NCBI GenBank assembly: GCA_947500435.1
Contig: CANMRV010000004.1
Coordinates: forward strand, 558,001-622,000
Reading direction: 5' to 3'
Origin: an uncultured Flavobacteriaceae bacterium
GTDB taxonomy: Bacteria > Bacteroidota > Bacteroidia > Flavobacteriales > Flavobacteriaceae
Length of the DNA stretch: 64,000 bases
Shown here: positions 8,727 through 16,622 of the stretch, in pieces
Layout of the letters: every line of letters starts with the position of its first letter
Position numbering within the stretch: the first letter of the stretch is position 1
The notes under the pieces: model-generated
The model's database searches: none
What the model saw: only the letters and a program-made list of their open reading frames with translations
What the model was told of the DNA's origin: nothing
Made by a program: the position numbers and the translations under genes

Positions 8727-8802
8727 CGTGGGGGTATTTTAAAAAAATTTCCAATAATCAGAAAATAGTTGTAATTTTTCTTAAGAATTACGTTACCCCA
8801 CG
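8727..8802 (+). promoter_or_regulatory. Spaced inverted repeat before the methyltransferase gene
   Basis: CGTGGGGGTA at 8727-8736 and TACCCCACG at 8794-8802 are reverse complements except for one extra G, separated by about 57 AT-rich nt. The second arm ends 13 nt before the ATG at 8816. It could be a pair of operator half-sites or a long-loop RNA stem. The function is inferred only from position. Confidence 0.35.
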
Positions 8803-8815
8803 TAAAATTAACATA

Positions 8816-9673
8816 ATGGAAATCAAAGATTTAGAGACTCAAAAGAGTGCTAAAATTCCCCAAGAAGACAAGGCAGAAGAAAGTGTGTCAAAGTTTTATA
8901 ATTCCGTAGGGTGGGTTACGGAAGACGATACTACAGAAGATGCCAAACGATTCGAGGACCTTCGAAAATATTCCCAAGAATATGCCATCAAGACCCGGAA
9001 TCTTTTACTAAGATATATTCCTGAAAAAGGGGAGCATATCATTGATATGGCCTCGGGACCAATTCAGTACGAGGAATATCTTAACTATTCCAAAAATTTT
9101 GAAAAACGTTGGTGTGTTGATTTATCTTCCGAAGCTTTGAAAATGGCTGAAAAGAAAATAGGAAAACATGGTGTTTTCTTACATGGCAGTTTTTTCGGTT
9201 TGCCTTTTGATGAAAATTTCTTTGATTGTTCACTCAGCCTACACACGATTTATCACATGGCTAAGGAAAAGCAGGAGGAAGCGGTTCGAAAATTGATACA
9301 CATTACAAAACCAGGAAAGCCAATTATCATAATATATAGTAACCCCAATGTGTTTTGGAATTCCCCTATGTTCCGGAAAATAGGTTTGTTAAAAGGAGAG
9401 CGAAGAACCCATATTGATAAAAACTCTAAAGTTCGCAACAATACGCTTTATTTTGACCCGCACCCACTATCATGGTGGAATCGATTTACTGATGAAGCTG
9501 ATTTAAAGAAAGTGCCATGGCGTTCCTTTGGACCGGCAGCACAAAGGAAACTATTTCCAAATAACTGGATAGGCAAGAAAATGCTAACTGTTCTTTTTCG
9601 TTTGGAAAGAATTTTTCCAAAATTCTTTGTGAAACATTTTACGTATCCAATGATTATTTTGACGAAACATTAG
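8816..9673 (+). CDS. Class I SAM-dependent methyltransferase
   Basis: The 285-residue soluble protein has a type 11 methyltransferase core. HIIDMASGPIQYEEYL at about 74-89 is motif I with an unusual loop (ASGPI instead of the usual GxGxG). CVDLSSEALKMA near 99-110 is motif II, and GSFFGLPFDENFFDCSLSL carries the motif III-like Asp and hydrophobic strand. The acidic N-terminal extension (about 45 residues) and C-terminal WWNRF..EADLKK segment may hold the acceptor site. Acceptor is unknown; it is not close enough to UbiE/MenG to call. The gene is alone, with an inverted repeat in its leader (8727-8802) and a bidirectional terminator after it. Confidence 0.8.
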   Translation: MEIKDLETQKSAKIPQEDKAEESVSKFYNSVGWVTEDDTTEDAKRFEDLRKYSQEYAIKTRNLLLRYIPEKGEHIIDMASGPIQYEEYLNYSKNFEKRWCVDLSSEALKMAEKKIGKHGVFLHGSFFGLPFDENFFDCSLSLHTIYHMAKEKQEEAVRKLIHITKPGKPIIIIYSNPNVFWNSPMFRKIGLLKGERRTHIDKNSKVRNNTLYFDPHPLSWWNRFTDEADLKKVPWRSFGPAAQRKLFPNNWIGKKMLTVLFRLERIFPKFFVKHFTYPMIILTKH

Positions 9674-9697
9674 CATTATATAGTTGTATTCAAAAAT

Positions 9698-9735
9698 AAA
9701 AATGGGGCCTTTTATAAGGCTCCATTTTTATTTTA
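9698..9735. terminator. Bidirectional terminator between convergent genes
   Basis: A stem of about 14 bp pairs AAAAATGGGGCCTT (9698-9711) with AAGGCTCCATTTTT (9716-9729) around a TTAT loop, with one G-T pair. A-tract on one side and T-tract on the other let it work for the methyltransferase and for the convergent oxidoreductase gene. Confidence 0.88.
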
Positions 9736-9746
9736 AGAATTATAAT

Positions 9747-11213
9747 TTAAACCTTCCAGCCTTCTCTATAGGTTCTACCTACAAACTGATTGGCTTCCTC
9801 TAGATTGGTGATTCTGGTATTTTCCCCATCCCATAAAAGTTTTTTACGGGCGTAGAATTCCATTTTTCCTTTTTCGTCTTCCCGGCGGAGCATATAGCTT
9901 CTAATGGCTAAATTCCCCATTAGAACTGTTTCCGTCATTGGACCTGCATAATCAAAAGATGAGGTCAATGCCATATGTTCTTCACTACCAAAACCAGCTT
10001 TACAGGCATCTACCCATTTGCGTTGGTGCCCATATTCAGGCTCTTCCATAACTTCTACCTCTGGTCCGAATTCTGTGGTGCCATCGTTTAGATATAGTTT
10101 AGGGGTAAGTGGTGAACTGTCATTTATGTTGGTAGAAATAATTCCTTTCTCACCGATGATTAAAACACCGTTATAACTTCCGGGTCCTCCGATATCACTA
10201 TTGGCAGGAATAATATCAGGATGCGAAGGTCGTATACCACCATCGCTCCAAGTCATTTCTATAGGGCTTTTAGTTTTTTCCGTCGCGTCAAAATGAAGGG
10301 TTATGAACGAAGAAGCAGGACAACCTTCAGGATGATAATCCGCATTCCACATTTGAGAATAAACCGAACCAACACTACACTCTGCATCTGTAGGATATTT
10401 TAAGCCCAAGGTTCTAAATGGAATATCAATTAAGTGACATCCAACATCTCCCAGGGCTCCTGTACCGTAATCCCACCAGCCTCTCCAGTTGAAAGGATGT
10501 ATGTTTGGCGTAAAGGGTTTTGCTTCATTTGGGCCTAACCATAAATCCCAATACAGGTCTTTTGGTTTTAAACTTGCATCAGCTTCTGGCATTTTTCCAC
10601 CTTGAGGCCATACAGGTCTGTTCGTCCAAACCTGTACCTTTGAAACTGCGCCAATGGCATCTGAATCAATCCATTTTTGAACCATTCCTAAAAGTGGATT
10701 CGAGCCGCCTTGATTTCCCATTTGGGTGACAATCTTTTTATCACGCGCCATTTCAGTCAATATTCGTGCTTCACGAATATTATGAGTCATAGGTTTTTGA
10801 ACATACACATGAATCCCTCTTTCCATGGCATAAGCTGCTGCAGGACCATGAATATGATCTGGAGTAGAAATGGTAACCGCATCAAGGTTTTTTTCCTTGT
10901 CCAACATTTTGCGGTAGTCATTGTACAACTTTGCCTTTGGAAAATTTTCAACAGACCGTTTTGCAGAACCTGAAAAATCAACATCACAAAGCGCTCTTAC
11001 TTTCTCACGACCATCTACTGAGGCATTTTTGATATCACTTGATCCTTTACCTCCAGCGCCAATGGCAGCTAGATTAAGGCGGTCACTAGGCGCTAAAAAC
11101 CCAGGGCCACCGAGAACATGTCTTGGAATGATAAAAATAGATGAAGCAATAGCTCCTTTTTTGATAAACGATCTTCGGGAAGTTTTTGTTGGTTTCGATT
11201 TTTGATTGCTCAT
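9747..11213 (-). CDS. Tat-exported Gfo/Idh/MocA family oxidoreductase
   Basis: The 488-residue protein begins with a twin-arginine signal (RRSFIKKGAIASSIFI, 13-28), so it is exported folded, probably with its NAD(P) cofactor. The Rossmann motif LAAIGAGGKGS lies at 48-58 and the second strand ends in ALCDVD. The catalytic-type lysine is in VQKPMTHN, where the family usually has EKP. C-terminal segments such as GCHLIDIPFRTLGLKYP and the DACKAGFGSEEHM region match the large Bacteroidetes group of exported Gfo/Idh/MocA proteins, often linked to sugar catabolism. Substrate cannot be assigned. It is monocistronic and converges on the methyltransferase. Upstream of it lies the palindromic element at 11331-11466. 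Confidence 0.9.
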   Translation of the reverse strand: MSNQKSKPTKTSRRSFIKKGAIASSIFIIPRHVLGGPGFLAPSDRLNLAAIGAGGKGSSDIKNASVDGREKVRALCDVDFSGSAKRSVENFPKAKLYNDYRKMLDKEKNLDAVTISTPDHIHGPAAAYAMERGIHVYVQKPMTHNIREARILTEMARDKKIVTQMGNQGGSNPLLGMVQKWIDSDAIGAVSKVQVWTNRPVWPQGGKMPEADASLKPKDLYWDLWLGPNEAKPFTPNIHPFNWRGWWDYGTGALGDVGCHLIDIPFRTLGLKYPTDAECSVGSVYSQMWNADYHPEGCPASSFITLHFDATEKTKSPIEMTWSDGGIRPSHPDIIPANSDIGGPGSYNGVLIIGEKGIISTNINDSSPLTPKLYLNDGTTEFGPEVEVMEEPEYGHQRKWVDACKAGFGSEEHMALTSSFDYAGPMTETVLMGNLAIRSYMLRREDEKGKMEFYARKKLLWDGENTRITNLEEANQFVGRTYREGWKV

Positions 11214-11330
11214 AACACTAGTGAATTTCAGTTGATAGCTAATTCACTAAAGTTAAGGAAAATCTGAAAGTAATGGGTATTAGCCTTTTTTAATAGGTTT
11301 TCCCGTTCCAATCAGACATCAATAATTAAG

Positions 11331-11466
11331 TATAACGGTATTGTATAAGATTAGTTGAGTTGTTTCAGTACCTAATTTAGCAAATACAAACCGAATGAAA
11401 ATCCGCGAGGATTTTCGTAAGTAGGCTTGTACTAGCAACTAATTTTATACGGTGTTGTACAACGTT
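11331..11466 (-). repeat. Long imperfect palindrome, attC-like, with GTTGTACAAC end
   Basis: The gene-free stretch 11214-11580 is dominated by this element. On the minus strand it reads GTTGTACAAC, a 3-nt spacer, GTATAAAATTAGTTG, then an asymmetric middle containing the hairpin GAAAATCC..GGATTTTC, then CAACTAATCTTATAC, a 6-nt spacer and GTTATAC. The outer arms (GTACAAC / GTTATAC) and inner arms (15 nt, one mismatch) both pair, and the spacers do not. This mirrors the R-spacer-L order of integron attC sites, but the core is GTTRTAC rather than GTTRRRY. It lies just downstream of the gene 11581-11862. Confidence 0.6.
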
Positions 11467-11580
11467 TTTTATCATTTTAGAAAATCAATAAATAAACAAA
11501 ATAGGCAAAAACACTTAATGTAGAGAAGATTGCGAGTAAAGAAAATAAGGTTGGTCTTGTTTCTTTGTTTTCAGCAAACT

Positions 11581-11862
11581 TTATAAATTCATCAGCCCAA
11601 GTTCATCAACAGAAGCTTCTTTTCGGCTTTTTTCCATCATTAGGTATTCTAAAAATATAAGGAAGATTAGATTAATTAATGGAATCATAATTACCTTTAT
11701 ATTTATGTCATCGTAGATTCTGGAAAGAGCAAAATATCCACCTATTAGAATATTATTAAAGGTGAATAGTTTGTCATTTATTCTGTTGAAATGGCTCAAA
11801 ATATTTTTGACAGCATCTTCCTTTATTTTGTCGATTTTCTTTTCAAATTCTTCTACTTCCAT
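11581..11862 (-). CDS. Small membrane protein of unknown function in a cassette-like insertion
   Basis: I do not recognise this protein of 93 residues (109 if the ATG at 11910, inside the preceding gene, is used). I prefer the ATG at 11862, which starts MEVEEFEKKIDKIKED 19 nt after the upstream stop. The N-terminal half is a charged amphipathic helix (residues 1-30), followed by two hydrophobic segments (TFNNILIGGYFALSRIY and IKVIMIPLINLIFLIFLEYL) and a short charged C-terminus. It looks like an inner-membrane protein with two helices. It is paired with 11882-12481; both are AT-rich and bracketed by GTTGTACAAC palindromes, which suggests they moved together. Confidence 0.6.
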   Translation of the reverse strand: MEVEEFEKKIDKIKEDAVKNILSHFNRINDKLFTFNNILIGGYFALSRIYDDINIKVIMIPLINLIFLIFLEYLMMEKSRKEASVDELGLMNL

Positions 11863-11881
11863 AATTTTAAGTAAGATTAAG

Positions 11882-12481
11882 TTATCCAATCCAAATTCGT
11901 AGTTGTTCACTCGGAATTTCTTTTTCGAATAGTCTTGTTATCAATAAATTCGAAGGTCTTACTTTTAAATCCTTTTGGTTTTTGAATTCAATAAAATAAA
12001 CTCCTCGCTTTGGTATGTCAAGTGACATTATCTTTTTAGCTCTTTCTCCAAATTCATAAGATTGAATTCTCCAATTCGTGACTTTTGGTGTAATTACTTT
12101 TCCGTTTTCTTTATTCTTTAATTCAATTGAAAACTTACCAACAGAAACACTCCAACCTCCAAGAATTTTTATACTGTAAATTCCGACTGGTAATTCAATT
12201 GCCTTATTAGAATCATAAATGCCAATTGGGAATCTCATTTCTGCATACCTCAAGTAAGTTTTTATTATTTCAATTTCTTTCGGGACATCACTTCTACGAA
12301 GAAAACCCAAAATCCTTTTGTCAGGTGTTAGTTGGTCATAACTACTTTTGATATACGGTCTTGCTCCATCAGACGGTTCAAATTCAGTCTGCAAATAATC
12401 GATTTCTTCTTTATCTAATTCACGTACTGTTCCGTCATTCTCAACATAAACAAATTCAAATTTTCCCTGTTCTATTTTCAA
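11882..12481 (-). CDS. Hypothetical protein in a cassette-like insertion
   Basis: A 199-residue protein without signal peptide or membrane segment. I cannot place it in a family. The N-terminal part (EFVYVENDGTVRELDKEEIDYLQTEF split over residues 9-34, then GARPYIKSSY) resembles small cytoplasmic proteins of the immunity or housekeeping-accessory kind, but that is only an impression. The middle is beta-rich (IYSIKILGGWSVSVGKFSIEL), the C-terminus alternates strands and ends in LRIWIG. The codons are AT-rich compared with the GH20 gene before it. It begins 19 nt after a GTTGTACAAC site and is followed by a small membrane protein gene, so the two may work together. Confidence 0.65.
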   Translation of the reverse strand: MKIEQGKFEFVYVENDGTVRELDKEEIDYLQTEFEPSDGARPYIKSSYDQLTPDKRILGFLRRSDVPKEIEIIKTYLRYAEMRFPIGIYDSNKAIELPVGIYSIKILGGWSVSVGKFSIELKNKENGKVITPKVTNWRIQSYEFGERAKKIMSLDIPKRGVYFIEFKNQKDLKVRPSNLLITRLFEKEIPSEQLRIWIG

Positions 12482-12499
12482 TTTTCGGTGTTTTCTCTA

Positions 12500-12538
12500 A
12501 ATGTTGTACAACAATTGGATATAGTTATTAACTATATC
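12500..12538 (-). repeat. GTTGTACAAC site and perfect 21-nt palindrome bordering the cassette
   Basis: GTTGTACAAC lies at about 12503-12512, matching the core at 11454-11463 on the other side of the two-gene insertion. Next to it, 12518-12538 is a perfect palindrome with 10-nt arms (GATATAGTTA / TAACTATATC) around one base, ending 11 nt before the GH20 stop codon. On the minus strand the end of the palindrome plus the site (ACTATATCCAAT then GTTGTAC) resembles the last part of the 11331-11466 element. Confidence 0.5.
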
Positions 12539-12549
12539 TCCTTATAGAT

Positions 12550-14169
12550 TCAATCCTTCTCAATCTCCTTATACGAAAACTTACTCTTTTTCCAATCAAT
12601 TAAAGGAGAAGGATAATACTTCACATTCATACGATCCAGATAAGGAGCTTGATTTGCCAAACGTACTTTGTAGTTTTCCCAATCGCGATTTTCTTGGGTC
12701 GTCCAACTAAGCTCTGAGTAACCAATTGCGCGAGGGAAGGCTAGATATTCTAACTCCCCAATATCGCTAATAGTCTCAGACCAAAGTGGCGCTTCAATAC
12801 CTAGAATGCTTTCTATGGGAATGCCTTCATATTCTTCTGGAGTCCAAACATATGCTGTATCCGTGGGAATGTAGGCAGCCCAATGCAATCCGTGTTTTGA
12901 AAGGGTGTCGTATTGCATATCTAGATATGCTTTTTTTGCAGGAGACATAATGACTTTCATACCTTTGGCAACAGCGTCCAAAGCATTTTTCTTACCAGCC
13001 CAAAATTGTGAAATGGAAGTGGAATCTATATCGGCCTGCCCAATTTCATCCCAGCCAATCATTCTTTTGCCATGCTTCTGAACGATTTTTTCAACGCGTT
13101 CTACAAAGTAGATGTAGTCTTTCTTTTTGGTCACATGGCTTTCATCCCCGCCAATATGAAAATAAGGCCCGGGAGTAATTGCTGCAATTTCTCCGACCAC
13201 ATCATCCAAAAAGGAATACAGGGTGTCTTTTCTAGTGGCAAACGTACTTTTACCGACCTGAGTACCCTCATAGAGTTCGGGCTTTATCCCATTTCCATTA
13301 AAAATCGGGTAGGAGACAGAAGCTGCATTGGTATGGCCCGGCATGTCAACTTCAGGAACGATCGTAATATGACGCTCCGCAGCATAGGCTACTATGTCTT
13401 TGTACTCTTCTTGGGTGTAGAATCCGCCGCCTTCGCCGCCAACTTCTGTGCTTCCACCAACTTCGGTCAATAGCGGCCATGATTTGATTTCTATTCGCCA
13501 GCCTTGATCATCCGTTAGGTGTAAATGCAATACGTTGTATTTGTAATAGGCGAGCAGGTCAATGTATTTTTTGACGTCTTCCACACTAAAAAAATGTCGA
13601 GCTACATCGAGCATCGAACCACGATATTCGAATTGTGGATTATCCATGATTTTCCCCGTAGGAATTGCCCAAACCGGATTGGTTGTCAAAGTATCATTAC
13701 TAGTTTCAGGAATAATTTGCCGTATTGTTTGAATACCTCTAAAGGCACCTGCGGCTGTGTTGGAATTAAGAATGATGGAATCTTGAGTGATATAGAGTTG
13801 ATACGCTTCCGGCCCAACCAAATCCGTGCTATCTGATTTATTGATATAAATGACCGTTTCTAAATTTGGAATTTCAGCAACATTTACTTGAACATCCAAA
13901 TCCGTTTTGGCTTTGATTTTTTTTGCTAAGAATTTTCCAACATCCTCGAATCCCGCTGCATTTTCAGAAGTGTATATAGCGGTGAATTCATCCAAAGCAA
14001 ATCCATTGTTCGTCGGAATAACTTTAAGTGGCTTCGGAATCATGTTTTCCGCAGCTAAATCAGTCTTCGGAAAGTTGATGATCCGTTTCTTTTTTTGATC
14101 TGTACATGCACTGAATACTATAATCGCTAGAAAAAGGAATAGGCTTTTTGCAAGTGTTGAATTTTTCAT
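12550..14169 (-). CDS. Beta-N-acetylhexosaminidase lipoprotein (GH20)
   Basis: The enzyme removes terminal GlcNAc or GalNAc from glycans by substrate-assisted catalysis. The 539-residue sequence starts with a lipoprotein signal (FLAIIVFSAC, Cys22). It has an N-terminal GH20b alpha/beta domain (about 40-170) and the GH20 barrel from about 180 (YRGSMLDVARHF). Hallmarks are LHLHLTDDQGWR (214-225), VPEVDMPGH (271-279) and the catalytic Asp-Glu pair in HIGGDESH (338-345, D342 and E343). It is probably anchored in the outer membrane or periplasm. The SGNH hydrolase gene lies 127 nt upstream on the same strand, and the cassette-like genes follow it. Confidence 0.95.
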   Translation of the reverse strand: MKNSTLAKSLFLFLAIIVFSACTDQKKKRIINFPKTDLAAENMIPKPLKVIPTNNGFALDEFTAIYTSENAAGFEDVGKFLAKKIKAKTDLDVQVNVAEIPNLETVIYINKSDSTDLVGPEAYQLYITQDSIILNSNTAAGAFRGIQTIRQIIPETSNDTLTTNPVWAIPTGKIMDNPQFEYRGSMLDVARHFFSVEDVKKYIDLLAYYKYNVLHLHLTDDQGWRIEIKSWPLLTEVGGSTEVGGEGGGFYTQEEYKDIVAYAAERHITIVPEVDMPGHTNAASVSYPIFNGNGIKPELYEGTQVGKSTFATRKDTLYSFLDDVVGEIAAITPGPYFHIGGDESHVTKKKDYIYFVERVEKIVQKHGKRMIGWDEIGQADIDSTSISQFWAGKKNALDAVAKGMKVIMSPAKKAYLDMQYDTLSKHGLHWAAYIPTDTAYVWTPEEYEGIPIESILGIEAPLWSETISDIGELEYLAFPRAIGYSELSWTTQENRDWENYKVRLANQAPYLDRMNVKYYPSPLIDWKKSKFSYKEIEKD

Positions 14170-14220
14170 TTCTTTACTACTATTAGTTTGTTGATTCGTG
14201 TATTTGATTGATGTTCTGAT

Positions 14221-14296
14221 GGCACCTTGACCGCTCCTGATTCTTCGGCAGAAAGGCTTTGAGCATGATGGTCTTTGACTGCGCTCAGGCTGACAC
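14221..14296. repeat. Possible dispersed intergenic repeat ending at the SGNH hydrolase stop codon
   Basis: Read on the minus strand, 14296-14271 is TGTCAGCCTGAGCGCAGTCA plus AAGAC, followed by AAAGCC, CCGAAGAATCAGG and GGTCAAGG. The CTGAGCGCAGTC block resembles a short repeat I associate with flavobacterial intergenic regions. Only one copy is seen in this window, so repeat status is unproven. Confidence 0.35.
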
Positions 14297-14941
14297 TTAT
14301 TCCAAAAAGGGTTTTATAGCGTCATACCAAATTTCATAACCTTTAGCGTTCATATGTAAACCATCTTCTATAAAAATATCTTGTTTCACCTTTCTTCCAT
14401 CGAGCATGGGCTTCCAAACATCGGCGAATGATATGTCAGCGTCTTTTTTGCTCATCTTTTTGAACTTACGGTTCAATCGCTTGTAACTGCGTTTTAGGTT
14501 CCACCGTGCGATACTTGGCTTTGCCGCAATCAAAACTATTTTAACAGCTTGATTTTGTTCTCTTACTTTACTGATAATCCGTGAGATATCTGATAGAATA
14601 ACTTTAGAATCTTTTCCTGCGGAAATGTCATTATCCCCCTCGTAGATAAAAACTTTTTTTGGCTTGTATCTCAATATCAATTCGTTGGTATAGGCTAATA
14701 AATCCGATGCCTGAGAACCTCCAAAGCCTGAATTTACAATTTGATGCTTGGGAAAACTTTCTTCAAGGTTGTGCCAAATACGAACACTTGAACTGCCGGT
14801 AAACACGGTGGTTTCTTTTGAAGAATCCCAAAGAGTGTCATACTTCTTTTGAACGGCTTCTACTTCCTCTGCAAATCGAGTAGCATCCTGGGCCTGTATG
14901 AAAGTTGCTGCCAGTAAGAATAAAACAAGTGCTTTTTTCAT
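14297..14941 (-). CDS. Exported SGNH/GDSL-family hydrolase
   Basis: A 214-residue esterase-type protein with a cleavable signal (LVLFLLAATFIQAQ). The SGNH blocks are clear: VFTGSSSVR at 46-54 with the nucleophile Ser in GSSS, SGFGGSQASDL at 71-81 providing the oxyanion Gly, YEGDNDIS at 100-107 with the Asn, and EDGLHMNAKGY near the C-terminus with the Asp and His. It probably deacylates a carbohydrate or lipid in the periplasm. One nucleotide separates it from the alpha/beta hydrolase gene before it, so the two are cotranscribed. The GH20 hexosaminidase gene follows, so a role in removing acetyl or acyl groups from amino-sugar polymers is a reasonable inference. Confidence 0.88.
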   Translation of the reverse strand: MKKALVLFLLAATFIQAQDATRFAEEVEAVQKKYDTLWDSSKETTVFTGSSSVRIWHNLEESFPKHQIVNSGFGGSQASDLLAYTNELILRYKPKKVFIYEGDNDISAGKDSKVILSDISRIISKVREQNQAVKIVLIAAKPSIARWNLKRSYKRLNRKFKKMSKKDADISFADVWKPMLDGRKVKQDIFIEDGLHMNAKGYEIWYDAIKPFLE

Positions 14942-14942
14942 A

Positions 14943-15824
14943 TTATTCGGCCGCCGAAGGAATTATTAAACTTTGCGCTATTGCCCATTCATGAAAACGC
15001 TTAATCCAATCGTCTGAGGGTAATCCTTGTTTTTTCATTCCAAAACCATGTCCACCTTTGGCATACATCTGCAATCCTACAGGTTTATTTGCCTTTAACC
15101 AAGAAGAGTATAGTTCAATGCTACCGGGAGCCAAGCCAAGCGGGTCATCGCTTGCACAAATAACGTACATTGGCGGTGCGTCTTTTGGAGCTTCCTGAAC
15201 AGGCATTACCAAAGTCCATGGATATACTGGAACCAAAAAATCAGGCCGATTCGTTTTGTCATAGTTATAGGCAACTCCCATGGTAACGGCACCTCCTGCG
15301 GAGAATCCCATAAAACCAATTTTATTAGCATCGAGCTTGTAGCTATCCGCATTTTCACGAACATGCTTTATGGCGGCAAGTCCGTCCGCATAGGAATAGG
15401 GGAGTACGGGCAATACACGTTCTCCGATTCGGGCAGGATTCGTTGTTCCGTCATCTGTAATTTCTTGTACCCCATCTTCACCTGTCGGCACCAATCGATA
15501 TTTTAAAACAAAAGCAGTGACGTCTTGTTCATTCAACCATTTGGCAACATCAGTTCCTTCACTTGTAATACTTAAGGCGTAAAGTCCGCCGCCGGGTGCA
15601 ATGATGACCGATACACCATTCGGATTATCAGGGCGAAAGACTTCCATGGTAGGAACAGATACGTTTGTCACTACATCATTCTGCCAAATTTTGGAGAAGT
15701 ATGCTTTTTCGCCACCTTCCCAGGTAGTGCCAGCTGCTTTTTCATGGGGTATTTGAACTATTTCTTGAGCTGTTGTAAAATTACCCGCGCTCAGGCAAAG
15801 CAATAAGATGATGATTCTTTTCAT
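14943..15824 (-). CDS. Exported alpha/beta hydrolase (acetyl-esterase type)
   Basis: The 293-residue protein has a signal peptide (IIILLLCLSAGNFTTAQ) and an alpha/beta hydrolase fold of the dienelactone hydrolase/acetylxylan esterase kind. Visible are the oxyanion region IIAPGGG (74-80), the nucleophile elbow GFSAGG (173-178, Ser175), a likely catalytic Asp in ICASDDPLG and the His in KGGHGFG near residue 262. It would hydrolyse acetyl or other short esters on exported substrates. The SGNH hydrolase gene starts one nucleotide after its stop, and the aquaglyceroporin gene ends 19 nt before its start, so it lies within a compact minus-strand operon. Confidence 0.88.
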   Translation of the reverse strand: MKRIIILLLCLSAGNFTTAQEIVQIPHEKAAGTTWEGGEKAYFSKIWQNDVVTNVSVPTMEVFRPDNPNGVSVIIAPGGGLYALSITSEGTDVAKWLNEQDVTAFVLKYRLVPTGEDGVQEITDDGTTNPARIGERVLPVLPYSYADGLAAIKHVRENADSYKLDANKIGFMGFSAGGAVTMGVAYNYDKTNRPDFLVPVYPWTLVMPVQEAPKDAPPMYVICASDDPLGLAPGSIELYSSWLKANKPVGLQMYAKGGHGFGMKKQGLPSDDWIKRFHEWAIAQSLIIPSAAE

Positions 15825-15843
15825 TATGTGTTGAATTTATATT

Positions 15844-16572
15844 TTAATACATTTCTATGCAAAGATATACCAATGCTGCACCTACTCCTCCTGCAATAGG
15901 TCCGAAAACCGGAATCCAAGCGTACCACCATGCACTGCTTCCTTTTCCTTTTATTGGCAGTAAGGCATGCATGATTCGAGGCCCTAAATCACGTGCTGGA
16001 TTAATTGCATAACCCGTTGGGCCTCCCAGACTAATACCAATACCTAACACTAAAAGCGCCACTGGTAAGGCATCTAAAGAACCTAAGGATATGGGTTCGT
16101 CAGACATGCTTCCTCCAGCGATATAAAAAATAGCCAATACAAAGGCGAAGGTCGCGATGAACTCCGTCATAAAATTCCAGAACGGACTTTTGATTGCCGG
16201 CGTATTGGCAAAAGTATTTAGAATACCACCTTGGTCTTCTGTAATATCATAGTGTTTTTTGTAGGTCAACCAAACCATAGTCGTGCCGGCCATTGCACCT
16301 AGAAACTGTGCGACTAGATAGCCCGGTACTAAGCCCCAAGCAAATTTTCCTGCAGTAGCAAAGCCTAGGGTGACCGCGGGATTCAAATGGGCTCCACTGA
16401 CATCTGCCGATACAAAAACCCCGACAAAAACTGCAACTCCCCAACCTATGGTAATACCTACCCAACCTGCATCGCCGCCTTTGGTGTCTTTAAGAAGCAC
16501 GTTTGCTACAATACCATTACCCAGCAATATAAGTAGGACGGTTCCTATAAATTCAAATAAGTATACTTCCAT
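15844..16572 (-). CDS. Aquaglyceroporin (MIP family, GlpF-like)
   Basis: A 242-residue inner-membrane channel with six predicted helices and the two half-helix NPA motifs of the MIP family: AHLNPAVTLG (61-70) and AINPARDLGPR (189-199). The Asp after the second NPAR motif is the residue that marks glycerol facilitators rather than water-only channels. It should conduct glycerol or other small polyols passively. No glycerol kinase or dehydrogenase gene is beside it; instead it lies between a serine hydrolase gene (50 nt upstream) and an esterase gene (19 nt downstream), so it might take up a small neutral product released by these exported hydrolases. That link is inference. Confidence 0.93.
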   Translation of the reverse strand: MEVYLFEFIGTVLLILLGNGIVANVLLKDTKGGDAGWVGITIGWGVAVFVGVFVSADVSGAHLNPAVTLGFATAGKFAWGLVPGYLVAQFLGAMAGTTMVWLTYKKHYDITEDQGGILNTFANTPAIKSPFWNFMTEFIATFAFVLAIFYIAGGSMSDEPISLGSLDALPVALLVLGIGISLGGPTGYAINPARDLGPRIMHALLPIKGKGSSAWWYAWIPVFGPIAGGVGAALVYLCIEMY

Positions 16573-16622
16573 TTTTGTTGGTTGTTTAGATGGGTTTGAA
16601 GATATAAAAAAACGTCAAGAAT

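Noticed and set aside
13072..13473. A 133-codon plus-strand frame inside the GH20 gene, and similar frames at 24095-24520 and 38417-38842
   Set aside because: They lie opposite well-supported genes with clear catalytic motifs and show no family features of their own.
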